DNA of 64,000 bases from Salisapilia sapeloensis (Eukaryota > Oomycota > Peronosporomycetes > Peronosporales > Salisapiliaceae). Both the position numbers and the translations under genes were made by a program. Under the pieces are notes generated by a model. That model searched no databases, was not told the origin of the DNA, and saw nothing but the letters and a program-made list of their open reading frames with translations. Below are positions 53,620 to 64,000 of this stretch, piece after piece. Each line of letters starts with the position of its first letter. The first letter of the stretch is position 1. The stretch is from positions 1 through 64,000 of the forward strand of contig JAADVB010000076.1 in assembly GCA_023334545.1 (NCBI GenBank), written 5' to 3'.

Positions 53620-55247
53620 GGTTGTTTGAAGTGTAATGTGCTCGAGGGCTCAAATGTAGGAATGAGCACTCACAGCGGAGCCCCACCTTCTATTCTAATG
53701 ATGTGTGGTCGGCTGCGGATTTTCGGATCCTATTTGAACCCTCTCAGCTCATCTTCAAAGCCAGTCCATCTTTCCCGGATATCCCGTCGTTTTTCGAGAT
53801 CTTACCACAGGGTCGCCCATTGCGTTTGTAAACTTCCCAGTCAAACCTTTCTATATCTCGGACAGTGGGATGACCCATGGCTTAGTTATCCCACTTTAGT
53901 GAGTGCATATGCCAGTAACGTCAGATGAACTGCACCCAATGTAGCCTGTCGTCGGTGGTCTCCATTAGCTTCTCTCTTTCTTAAGCACGTTCTACCAGGT
54001 GAATTATTCTGTCGATGACAACTTCATCCAGGGTCTATTGAGGTTACGCTATAGACCTAGATGAAATATTCCGTCGATGAGGCGAGCCACCGTCGCTAGA
54101 TGACGCAACACGCTTCATATTCGAATTGGCGACGGCGCGAATCCATGGATAGACATGATCACGATCACGGATTTTAATACAGCAAGTAGTTTGTCCCACC
54201 AGCACTATCGCGATCAAATGACGACTGCATCTAATTGCTGGAGAGGGTGCGTCGTAACGTTGGCTTGACTACCATCCGGATTTGCGACTGTCAAGTCTGA
54301 CAGCGGCTTGACTTTCTATGGTCCTGTTTGGTGCGGTGCAGAGAAATCCAGTTCAATTTTGATTACAGTAGGATGCGAGAGCCAAAATGTCATCATAGGT
54401 ATCATGGTCATCGAAAGTGTCGTTACTGAGTTACTCGTCACAGACACTCCACACAAAGCTAGACTATCCACCTAGCACGTGCTGTTTATTAGCGAAAATC
54501 CAGGTACGTCGGCATGATCCCAATCACACCGATACCGTTTCAAGCGGATATTATGCGAAACGAGCGAGATGTCTTACCTTACAGGCCATACCATGGGGGA
54601 TGAGTACCTACCACTCATTCCATTAAAGTTGAAAGGGCACTACTGCCACGGTGGTGAACCCATTGCATAGGTCGGACAAAGTAGTTTAAACCTTGAACAA
54701 AGTAGCAATAACCAAGATGGCGTTCCGCGCAATGGGAGTTCAGGTGGCAGAGTGGCTTCAATGTTTGCATGGGAGCGCATCCAATTCGTTGAAATCACTG
54801 ATTTATAAGGAGCAGCCCATCTTCACGGGCCCATCTAGTGTAGACATCCTAGGTTCTCACATACCTTAGAGCCATCCAAGCAGCAATCACAACGACGCAT
54901 CCCATCTCAGGCAGAGATTACTTCTCAGCCTGAAATGTGGGATACAAAACCACTCATATACCCAAACTTTATAAATAGGAAACAAAATCCAGCCACCAAG
55001 TGTCCAAGATATCGTCTATCTCTAGCCTCTCATCATTATCCTATCCGCTCCCTCCAGATAGAGCGACCATAGAAGATCTACCAGTCCATACAGCAGTTTG
55101 GACGATACCGCTTTATTGCACACAGTGTCGTCACACTACTTGCAGAAACTATAGTCCCTCAAAAGCATCCACTTGAAGTTGTCTTCTGAGAATGTCAAAA
55201 AGGATTTAAAAGCTCCTTCAGTATACAAAAGCCCCTCGACACGTATC
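53620..55247. other. 1.6-kb spacer without a gene
   Basis: Short frames at 53626-53928 and 54417-54626 are not supported. Two similar stretches near 54005 and 54065 share an ATTCYGTCGATGA core. The ALDH7 leader lies at the right end; its frame is open to 55173 but the first ATG is at 55248. Confidence 0.45.
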
Positions 55248-56895
55248 ATGGTCCTCACGACGCTCCTCCGCTCCTCCCGCCGCCTTCCTCTCCAGACCTC
55301 GGCACTACGTAGTCTGTCTACGTCAGCCCATCCGTTCCTGGAAGAGATCGGTCTTAAATCGGAAAACTTTGGCGTCTACAATGGCGAGTGGGTCGGTAGC
55401 GGCCCCAAGCTCACGTCGGTGAACCCTGCGACGGGCGAGCAGATTGGCTCTGTCATCGGTGGTACCAAGGATGATTATGAAAAGGCCGTTGCCAACATGA
55501 CTGCCGCCAAGCGGGACTGGGCCAACCTCCCAGCTCCGCAGCGAGGCGAGATCGTTCGTCAGATCGGCGAAGAGCTCCGAGCCAAGATCGTTCCGCTGTC
55601 CAAGATCATTTCCCTGGAAATGGGTAAAATCTTCGTCGAGGTACAACTCCCCACTCTACCTCCACATCCTACAACTTAACTAATATTCATTCACACAGGG
55701 CATGGGCGAAGTACAAGAAGCCATCGATATTTGCGACTTTGCCGTCGGTCTCAGTCGTTCTCTCAATGGCTCTGTCATTCCATCGGAACGTCCTGGTCAC
55801 TTCATGATGGAGCGATACAACCCACTGCAAGGCCACGTGGGTATAATTACGGCCTTCAACTTCCCCTGCGCCGTCCTCTTCTGGAACGCTGCGCTCAGTC
55901 TCATCTGCGGCAACACGCAGCTTTGGAAACCAGCCGAGTCCGTCTCCATGACTGCCATCGCCTTCCAAAAGGTCATTGTCGACGTCTTGGAACGCAACGG
56001 ACACCCTGGTGCCATCGCCTCTCTCGTCTGCGGCAAGGGAGCAGAGATCGGAGAAGCTATCGCCAACGACAAGCGCATGGAGCTCGTCTCCTTCACAGGC
56101 TCTACCGCTACGGGACGCAAGGTCAGTGAGACTGTCGCATCCCGCTTCGGTAAATCCATCCTGGAGCTCGGCGGAAACAACGCCATGGTCGTGCATGAAG
56201 ACGCCGACCTAGAGCTAGCTCTCCGCGCGACACTCTTCTCGGCTGTCGGTACTGCTGGCCAACGCTGCACGTCGCTCCGCCGTCTGTACCTGCACGAGAG
56301 CATCTACGACAGCTTTGTCGACCGTCTCGTAACGTCGTACAAGGGCATCAAGATGGGCGACCCGCTAGAAGACGGCGTCCTCCTTGGTCCTCTCCACAAC
56401 CAACAGGCAGTCGACAACTACGTCAACGGCATTGAGGAGATCAAGAAGGAAGGCGGAAAGATCTTGACGGGTGGAAAGAAAGTGGAGGGAAGCGGCAACT
56501 ACGTCGAGCCGACGGTTGTCGAGATCGACCACGACGCATCTGTCGTCCAGAAAGAACTATTTGCTCCCGTGCTGTACGTGACCAAGTTCTCGACGTTGGA
56601 AGACGCCATCGAGAAGAACAATGACGTGCCGCAGGGTCTGTCCTCGTCGCTCTTTACGACCAGCCAGGCGGCTGTCTTCCAGTGGACTGGACCGGCGGGA
56701 TCGGACACGGGTATCGTAAACGTGAACATCGGCCCGAGTGGCGCTGAGATCGGCGGTGCCTTTGGTGGTGAGAAGGACACGGGCGGCGGACGTGAATCTG
56801 GAAGTGACGCGTGGAAGCAGTACTGCCGTCGCTCGACGTGCACGATCAACCACAGCAAGGAGCTCCCGTTGGCGCAAGGCATTGACTTCAGCTAG
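55248..56895 (+). CDS. ALDH7: ALDH7 family aldehyde dehydrogenase (antiquitin)
   Basis: Oxidises alpha-aminoadipic semialdehyde in lysine breakdown and detoxifies other aldehydes. The exons are 55248-55640 and 55699-56895, with a 58-bp intron; the product is 529 residues. The N-terminus ([20 protein letters not shown]) looks like a mitochondrial presequence. Family marks are FGVYNGEW near the start of the mature protein, [20 protein letters not shown] and [10 protein letters not shown] (262-271). The general base is E287 in LELGGNNA, the nucleophile is C321 in GTAGQRCTS, and the C-terminus has [22 protein letters not shown]. The catalytic residues are all present. Confidence 0.95.
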
Positions 56896-57193
56896 ATAAA
56901 TGGATAATACATGAAGCTATCAGTGTCCAACTTTCTGCCTTTGTTTTCTATACTAAAACAAGTCGGCGTACCCCAAAGACGACGCCACGTCTTTCAGAAC
57001 TTTTACTTTTGTTATCTGTGACGATACCATGTGCGTACTTTGACAGAAAATAATACAAGAGAAATTGATAAAGTGCCACTTAAGCATGGTAACCTTGAAA
57101 CGGTTCAGCTAGTGGGACTTAAAATACATCGACGCAGCAACTTATAGCGCCACTCAATTCTGCATTGCAAAAGTTTGAAGCAAGCGAATATTT

Positions 57194-60100
57194 ATGAATC
57201 GACGCATGATGTGGAAGAACGACACGTCGTCGCCACCTGAGATAGGTGCGTCGGCGGCTTTTAGGATGCCGACACAAGCGAATAAACATGTGAGACCACG
57301 CTCGGCAGCAGCAAAAAAGAATCCGACGCGCACAACTGAACTTCATAGCAGCTCCCATACGTATGAATCGCCCCGTGGAAACAGTCGGGAGAACGAGACG
57401 GACCAGAGACTGCTTGAAATGCTGACTTCCACCATCTCGTGTCTCAAGCACAAGAAGATGGATATGGAGGCTCTTGGATGCTTGGAGCAGAGTCTTTGGC
57501 TAAAGCGACGAATGTTTGGAGTAGAAAGCTCAGCTGTGCGTCAAGCGTTGAAAACAGTGGTTTTGAGCTACAATTCTACTGCGATGAATTTCCTTTCTAA
57601 AGGAGACTTTGATCAATGCCTTGTCATGCTGCGTAAAGCAGAGTCAATCACAGCTCCAGGCAACTTTGTTCACTGTGAGTCTCTGCAAATCCTTACCTTT
57701 AATAACATCGGATGCTGCTACCGAAAGCTCGGGCGTTTACGATCCGCCCTCAAGTATCTTAAAGAGGCTGCTCGGATAGGCTCGATATGTACAAACGTGA
57801 ACAACCTATCCGTCACACATTTAAATTTGTGTGCCATCCACTCTCAGATAGGTCGACACGATCTAGCGTTAGAGCATGCGCAAGCTGCCATCTTCCATAC
57901 TCAGCAAGAGATGGTCAACCTGGACACTTGCCAAACTCCTCGTGCAGGAGAAGTAGCAGGAGATGGGAGCGATGATGCACAACGACTAAATGATGATGTC
58001 TTAACCAGTCAATCTAAAGAAGAAAAAGTCATTGCACTAGCCGTGGCTTATCATAATTTGGCAGTGGAGCTAGAGTTTAACCAGCGAGGTCATGCTAGTC
58101 TGCAATGGTACAAGAAAGCCCTGCAACTCGTTTGGAAATACCGAGAATCAAATCGCTCTCTATATGACTCTTTCAAAAAGATATTTCAAGATGCAAAGAA
58201 GAAACATGACCCTGACATGAAGACAAAGTCGACATCAACAAAAGGACTTCGACCAAAGTCAGCACACAGCCAAAGTCATAGTTCTGTTACGGAGCAGCGT
58301 GGGGATCGTGGTGATGACAAGTACTCCTTATATCCGCATAGTCAAGGGCAAGCTTTGCCAGTCTCCCATTCTGGATGCAGAAATGCTGGATTTCCTGCCA
58401 GAACGCGGCAGCGTCCTGTATCAGCTAGACCACAAGCTCATCAAGACGCACCAGTACCTTCGCGAGTAGAAAGTAATCCACGCATACGTCCTAGAACAGC
58501 TAGGATACCATCGTATCATGAGCAGAAAGAGACTTTGAATAATGTTACTAGGCGCCCAAAGAGTGCACACCTTTCATCAGCTAAAAGTCGATACAAATCG
58601 AAAACACCTTCACCAGTTAAGGTTGCCCCGAAAGTACGAGATGAACTTGATGACGCAATTGAAGCTGCACTCGTGGGCACATACGAGAACAAACTTGAGA
58701 GGAAGAATTTTCGAGTTTCTGAGCTTTTAAGCACCTCACCAATACATGAGGAGCAAAAGAGAAAACCACATTTGCCAGACCGCTATCTAGTACCAGAAAC
58801 GACCCTAAAAGCTCAGGAGCCTATTGTAGAGACTGAAAAGCCGGAACAGCCTTCAGTACCGGGCGAGCGAGTGGGTCATGTTGAGTTTTTAAAAAAAATG
58901 AGAGAGTTAGCAGAAACGATTCGCAACGATTTGGCAGCTAGCATTGCTCGCAGTCCTCACTCCAAGAGTGACACATATCTTTCGACGTCCGAATTCAATC
59001 TAGCAGACGAGAACAAAGATGCTTACGCGAGCAAGACGTCCACACCAAGAAGCAGCAAGATCCGAGATCGAATTGATGAAGCTCGGGAAGCATCACTTGC
59101 TACACCTTTGGATGCAGAATCATCGTGTGGTAAAAATCCATCATCTTTCCTCATCGACGATTCCAATCAAGACGATGGAAGCAAGACTTGCGTAGACAAA
59201 AAAAGTATAAATGATGAAGAAATGGTTTACATACATGATCCATTGGAAACTACACAAGACATGCATAATATCATAGAACAACATATTGAAGATATTGACA
59301 ACCAAGACTTATCGGAGGCTGCACAGGATAGCCTTGACAACTCGGAGCAGAATGCTAAAGAAATAATAGATACTGCTGAGTCATTTGGGATAGTACCGAA
59401 TGAACTTGCTATCTTGGAACATGATGTCGAAGATCAAATTGATATTGTTGAGCAATCAGAGACACTGCCAAATGAAAATGAAAGCTTGGATGAGAGTAGT
59501 GAGATCACCATCAGTATGCATAGTGCAGCTACAAAAATCCAGTCCGTCGTACGTGGCTTTCTTGTGCGGTGCCGAGAACTGGTAACTCTGTGCTTTTTGT
59601 ACAGCACATTGTGATATTTTACTGACATTATGGTTTTGTAGCAACGAAAGCAGAGGCGAGACAGATCAGCTGTGATCATACAAGCTCAAGCGAGAAAGCG
59701 TTTTGCTCAAAGAGAATTTGAGTTTGAGATGCAACGTAAAATGGAGCTGCTTGATCTACAAAGATCAGAAGTTGAGGATATGGCGGTAAGAATAGTGCAA
59801 CAATGTTGGCACACTTATAAATCTCGACTGCAAGCAAATGCAAAAGCAGACAAGTTGTACACTGCGGATGAATCTTCCTATTCAGAGGATTTTGATGAGA
59901 CCGAGCAGCATGACGCTTTGACGGATCTCCCACACTTAGACGTGCATGTTGCAGCTGCCAAAGTGCAAGCAACGATGAAGGGATTTACGGCTAGACACCG
60001 AGCTAGCGTATACCATGCCAAGCACATTAGCCGCATGTATCTCGAGCGGCAACATTTGAATGTCTTGCTTGAACGCTCGGTTTGTTGTCATCTTCTTGTA

Positions 60101-60642
60101 GATTATATCCACAGCTAACCTAGAGTTTGTATGCGCAGGAAACAAACGAACTCTACTTCCTCGAAAACTTGAGTGCCGTGAAAATTCAAGCTGTGGTGCG
60201 TGGACGACAAAGCCGACTCTTGTCGGAGATGGATCAAATCGTGGAAATGACAGCAGCTTCGCGTATACAACAAGCATTTCGAGAGAAGTATTACGTTCAA
60301 AAGGAAATCACTGAGCTCGGCGTGCAGAGCATAGCTGCCCAGCTACTGCAGAACGTCTACCGCAAGTACGTAGAACGTCGTGTCAAGCGAGAAGAAGAGG
60401 CGTTGATGAATGAAGTGCTCGAGGTCGAAAAGGTAGCAGCTATATGTATTCAGCGATTCTGGCGGCACTATTTTGCCGCCCGCGACCATGAACTGGAGCT
60501 TATTGAAGCTGCTACTTGTATACAAGCGTTAGGGAGAGGCCATATAGTACGAAAGTCTCGACAATCACTCCATAACTCAGCTTCTACTCTCAGCAGCAAG
60601 GTATGGCATGGCTTTAATAATGATGGCAACAGTATTGATTAG
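57194..60642 (+). CDS. Large TPR and IQ-motif protein
   Basis: A 1109-residue protein. The exons are 57194-59581, 59642-60079 and 60139-60642; introns are 60 and 59 bp. Residues 75-330 form TPR-like helical repeats (NNIGCCYRKLGRLRSALKYL, AVAYHNLAVELEFNQRGHAS). A basic disordered middle has several RPKSAH-type boxes (RPRSAAA, RPKSAHS, RPKSAHL). A Glu/Asp-rich segment follows. The C-terminal third carries repeated IQ motifs for calmodulin or centrin binding (AATKIQSVVRGFLVRCRE, AAAKVQATMKGFTARHR, SAVKIQAVVRGRQSR, AAICIQRFWRHYFAAR, AATCIQALGRGHIVRK). The architecture is typical of ciliary or centrosomal scaffolds. The donor of intron 2 (GTTTGT) is non-standard but in phase. Confidence 0.82.
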
Positions 60643-60749
60643 TGCTGGATGCCTGTGTATAGAGCTCTGCGTTTTTAAACTCTCCGTCCAAAGCTGATTG
60701 GTATGGAGATGGAACAAGCCCGAGTCAATGTAGAGATATTCCGTCCAGC

Positions 60750-61106
60750 ATGGGAACGAATATTGCTTTCTTGCCTCCTCTTTCAAGGAAGCTGTACTTA
60801 GAAAGTAAACAAAAGCACGACGAAGGCTTCGAATGTAGTGAATGTTACGAGCTTGACGACGACATAGCAGATCTAATTTTAAGACTTGAAGTCAGTATGG
60901 ATGCTTCTGAAGCAATTGCAGTGGTCGATACGATGCGCGAAGCCCTTCTACATTGCCCAGAAAAGTGGGTTACGCTACCGAATGCTATTCAAATCGCGAC
61001 TGCGATTGAAGTGCAATTGAGGAAGGGTGAATTCTGGAAAGCTGAGTTTGAAGAAAAATGTGGCAAGCTACTCCACGAGTTTGACCAGGTCCTACAGCAT
61101 AATTAG
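60750..61106 (+). CDS. Small hypothetical protein
   Basis: A 118-residue frame with coding-like composition. It contains a CSEC pair near residue 29, then acidic and helical segments (ELDDDIADLILRLEVSMDAS, MREALLHCPEKWVTLPNAIQ). No family is recognised. It lies 107 bp after the TPR/IQ gene on the same strand. It could be a separate gene or, less likely, a further exon of that gene, since the TPR/IQ frame already ends in a stop. Confidence 0.5.
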   Translation: MGTNIAFLPPLSRKLYLESKQKHDEGFECSECYELDDDIADLILRLEVSMDASEAIAVVDTMREALLHCPEKWVTLPNAIQIATAIEVQLRKGEFWKAEFEEKCGKLLHEFDQVLQHN

Positions 61107-61888
61107 TAGTGCGTGCTAGAGATACATGTAACGCGAAACTTATTTAGATACGACGAAATGACTTTAGTTTGCCCATGATCAGTAGTAATGACTATGATAG
61201 GTTTCCACTTGTCACGGTAGGTTTAATAGCGTTTGTATTCTATGTGCATTTACTCTTGATTCTGTATCGCTAGAGTAAATACATTTATGATTGTAATTTA
61301 CGTGCTGTAGCTTGTGGCATCTCAGGTATGTCCATAATGGAAGCACTGATAGCAAGATAATTCTATCGTATATCTATTGTCTATGTGATTACCAAGCCTT
61401 CACGGGTGCTTTTATATAAAACCAACGGCACTATCGTCTTATGAGCCCGCGTACTCATATTCTGTCTTGGACTTCGGACGTACGACCGATATTGAGGTTG
61501 TCAAGGAACGATATGTGCTGCTGGCGATCTACACGAGACTCTAGATTCCTACCTACCGGCAGAGCTGTTCACTATCTAACACTAAAGCAATCAAGACTGA
61601 AAGTTTAGAGAGTTCGTAAAATTTCCTTGAATATCCGGCAGCATGTACTAGGTAGTGGTCGAACGCCAGCAACAGAACTGAACAGACAGAGTCATGTTAG
61701 ATTCGCTTCCCAAGAAGACTAAACTGCCTTTAATCATGGACCACTAGTAAGGCTCTACCATATTTCCACCAAGTGCAAATCAGACTCCATGCACACCAGA
61801 TTAATAAAAGTTTTCACGTTATACACATATCATGAATACCAAAGGAACAAATGTATATTGAGTACGTAAAAATCGTTTACAAGTAGGA
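61107..61888. other. AT-rich spacer
   Basis: The 780 bp between a plus-strand and a minus-strand 3' end contain no frame, repeat or RNA gene that I can support. Confidence 0.5.
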
Positions 61889-62266
61889 TCAGTCCATCTG
61901 CAGAAAGTCATCGCTTTTAGAACATTCCTGCAGGTTGGTCCGGTTCGATATAACCTCATCATCTTTATGGTGATGCCGAGGATGGCCTCGAAGGTGGTGA
62001 GACCCTTCAGCTGGTGCATCTGCTTGCAGTAGCAAGTAGGCGCTGACAAATCCAAGCACACCCATGATAAGGACAGCTCTTAAGACTTTCCAGTAGCGAT
62101 AGAAGTCTGCTTGGCTGTTCGTAGCTCTCCGTCTAGGCTCCAATAGCGTCGTGGACTCTTCGAATGTGCCGTATGCATCAAGATCAGACGCCGATGGCGC
62201 ACGTGCAGGTCGAGCGTGGCGAGGACTATTGCTTAAACTGGTATGAGGCGAGTTTAGAGGCATCAT
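61889..62266 (-). CDS. Small single-pass membrane protein
   Basis: A 125-residue protein from the first ATG at 62266. The N-terminal 60 residues are polar, Ser/Pro/Arg-rich. One transmembrane segment lies at about 61-80 (VLRAVLIMGVLGFVSAYLLL). A His-rich stretch at 90-100 (HHLRGHPRHHH) and an NRT glycosylation site follow. The positive-inside rule favours a cytosolic N-terminus. No family is recognised; the His cluster might bind metal, but that is speculation. Confidence 0.6.
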   Translation of the reverse strand: MMPLNSPHTSLSNSPRHARPARAPSASDLDAYGTFEESTTLLEPRRRATNSQADFYRYWKVLRAVLIMGVLGFVSAYLLLQADAPAEGSHHLRGHPRHHHKDDEVISNRTNLQECSKSDDFLQMD

Positions 62267-62703
62267 CTTTGTCGAAAAGAGTCCAAACGTCACGAGGAAC
62301 GATTTTTCCCGTAGGCTGGTAGGCGTATATTTTTGTTTTGTGTCTGCTCAAGCTTGTCGCTACTTACTGACTTTCTCTCTTAAAATAAGGGGTGAATAAG
62401 AGCTGAGTGACACATACGGACATGTATCTTAGGCCACGAAACTCTATCAATTCTCTATTACACCACTTTTGAAATGTACTGAAGCAGTCTTTCATCCATC
62501 TATCTTGGAAGTGTAGCTTACTACAATCATCTTCGATCGCAATGCTGCATGCGCATCGCCAATTTGCTATAATCTCGATTTAAAAAGTGTATTAAATAGC
62601 GTTCTGATTTAATACATGCATTACAGCACTAAAACCACACAATAAAGCACACGAACTCAATTGGTGTGTGCCAAGAGCTCGTTGGCGGTTTCTACCTTGC
62701 ACT
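62267..62703. other. Divergent promoter region
   Basis: The 437 bp between the starts of the membrane protein and TIM22 must hold both promoters. No conserved element is recognised with confidence. Confidence 0.45.
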
Positions 62704-63506
62704 ATGCAAGTACCGCAGGGTCCACTCAGCCAAAAGGCAAAGCAGAAAGATGTCAACGACCAGATGGGTCTGCATGCGGAGGACTTGAGCGCAGACAGAC
62801 CGCCCAATCCGTTCCTATTCCCACGAAAGTATATTGCTCCACACGAAGATGCGGGCATCTACCCTTTCTTGCCAGCGTATCCGCCTCAGCTACTCCAGGC
62901 AGTCTATCCAAACCCGGTCACCGAGTCATGTGTTGGCAAATTTGTCATGTCGGCAGTCATCGGTGTTTTTTATCATGAACTTGTCATACATTTTACAGTA
63001 TAAACTAATGCTGTTGATAGGATATGGCATGGGCAACTTGTTCGGACTTGTGTTAGGTAGCTACGAAGGTATCACACCACCTGTGCCACTCCCAGGGCAA
63101 CGAGAATTGCCCAAGGTCCCATTTAAGGAATCCGTAAGTCATAAACCAAGATACTTAGGGACGATCGAGGTATAACACACGAGATAGATGCAAGCAGCTT
63201 GGCGAACCACCGGTACAAAGTGCCGCTACTGGGGCAACAACTTCCTCGTTATTTCTGGTAGTGTACCTCATGCGTTTCACTGTCTAATTCGCTGCTAACC
63301 GATACTTTATAGCGTTGTTTTCAGGATTGGAGTGTGCAGTGGAGAAGGGTAGAGGTCGACATGACGTCGGCAACGAGCTCGTGGCCGGATGTGCCACGGG
63401 TGCAGCGCTTGCCTCTGGACAAGGATACCAAGCCCAGTGCCTCGGTTGCGTTGGCTTTGCCGCTTTCTCTTACGCCATTAACTATTTCACAGATGGCAAA
63501 TTTTAG
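62704..63506 (+). CDS. TIM22: Inner-membrane translocase TIM22
   Basis: The pore subunit of the carrier translocase that inserts metabolite carriers into the mitochondrial inner membrane. The exons are 62704-62962, 63021-63133, 63188-63257 and 63313-63506; introns are 54-58 bp. The product is 211 residues. The Tim17/22/23 core has CVGKFVMSAVIG|YGMGNLFGLVLGSYEG over the first splice and SGLECAVEKGRGRHDVGNEL. It ends with AGCATGAALASGQGYQAQC and GCVGFAAFSYAINYF, where the two Cys positions typical of TIM22 disulfides are kept. The N-terminal 75 residues are Pro-rich and soluble. Confidence 0.92.
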
Positions 63507-63593
63507 ATTGCTTTCTTTTCGTAATACACTCGGAAAAGAAACGAAAATGTATCTTGTTCACAAACAGTTGGTACTGAAAGGCAACATATATTT

Positions 63594-64000
63594 CTATGTT
63601 GCCAAACTTCCGCCATCCACAAGTAGATTCACACCGTGAATGTACCTCGTCTCGTCACTCGTGAGAAACACGACGGCATTGGCAACGTCCAACGCTTTCC
63701 CACTCTCTCCCGCCGGAGTACGCGTTTGGCTTGCTGCTTGGATGCAATCTTGTTTGGAGGTGGAGTCATCGATCGAACCTGGTGCAACAGCGTTGCAGAC
63801 GATCCTTTGGGAAGCATACTCGGCAGCAATCTGGCGTGTCAGGTGAACGATGGCGCTCTTACTCACACCAAAGGTGAACTGGTTCGGGTGGGCAATCATG
63901 CCGTAGAGTGACGATACGTTCACAATGCGCCCACGAATACCGGTTTGGTCGCTAATGTCCTGTTGCAGGAACTGTTTCAAAGCGAATTTGCATGCAAAGA
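63594..64000 (-). CDS. Short-chain dehydrogenase/reductase, 3' part (cut by window edge)
   Basis: The C-terminal half of an SDR enzyme; the N-terminal Rossmann part with the TGxxxGxG motif lies beyond position 64000. Visible family marks are GRIVNVSSLYG with the catalytic Ser, NQFTFGVSKSAIVHLTRQIA, VCNAVAPGSI and a closing ANAVVFLTSDET...GVNLLVDGG. In the YxxxK active-site motif the Tyr codon is TTT (Phe), leaving FGVSK. Either the copy has lost or changed catalysis or the base is an error. Its stop is 88 bp from the convergent TIM22 stop. Confidence 0.88.
   Translation of the reverse strand, partial: FACKFALKQFLQQDISDQTGIRGRIVNVSSLYGMIAHPNQFTFGVSKSAIVHLTRQIAAEYASQRIVCNAVAPGSIDDSTSKQDCIQAASQTRTPAGESGKALDVANAVVFLTSDETRYIHGVNLLVDGGSLAT

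Noticed and set aside
53995-54080. Two similar stretches with ATTCYGTCGATGA
   Set aside because: Too short and imperfect to call a repeat element; no terminal structure seen.
1-64000. CRISPR arrays, bacterial operons, riboswitches or prophage
   Set aside because: None seen; spliceosomal introns and eukaryotic gene content exclude a bacterial chromosome.

Overview
The window looks like nuclear DNA of an oomycete (a stramenopile water mould). Genes are packed on both strands. Most introns are 41-68 bp with GTACGT- or GTAAGT-like donors and CTAG/ATAG acceptors. The proteins include families I associate with oomycetes: MDWA-type ankyrin repeats, a START plus FYVE-like protein, a short C/H cluster family, and transmembrane kinases of TKL type. 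Coding regions have a moderate GC bias and spacers are AT-richer. A compact biotroph such as Albugo would fit, but the genus cannot be fixed from sequence alone.

Layout. Positions 1-8900 are a repeat graveyard: a decayed RNase H domain (+), a decayed LINE endonuclease (-), a probable decayed Copia fragment (-), and one possible spliced gene near 1.4-2.4 kb. From 9 to 36.8 kb lies a dense housekeeping block: cytochrome c, PIG-S, PEN-2, SEC13, a membrane-anchored glycosyltransferase, CHMP4/SNF7, mitochondrial uS9, an OB-fold protein, RPS17, centrin, ORC3, RPABC5, cysteine synthase, PEX14, RPF1, a CRAL-TRIO/PH protein, MPC2, NUP35, a MYB-like factor and PAT1. From 38 to 64 kb the spacing widens: a secreted-ectodomain receptor-like kinase, a START/FYVE-like protein, a mitochondrial carrier, an ankyrin protein, tRNA-Thr(AGT), a 14-exon RCC1 protein with a UBR-type zinc finger, a C/H cluster protein, ALDH7, a TPR/IQ giant, TIM22, and an SDR enzyme cut by the right edge.

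The genes do not form operons. Several neighbours are divergent pairs with starts about 80-310 bp apart (PEN-2 with a Q/Y-rich protein, CHMP4 with the glycosyltransferase, RPF1 with PEX14, MPC2 with NUP35), so shared promoters are likely. Shared themes are mitochondrial function (cytochrome c, uS9m, MPC2, SLC25, TIM22, ALDH7) and membrane traffic (PIG-S, SEC13, CHMP4).

The most unusual items are a PEX14 that appears to carry a PUB domain and a C-terminal KPWE module, a receptor-like kinase with a six-cysteine elicitin-like ectodomain and a Ser-Asp stalk, and an RCC1 propeller joined to a UBR box. Exon boundaries were read by eye from splice sites and reading phase; no search tools were used.
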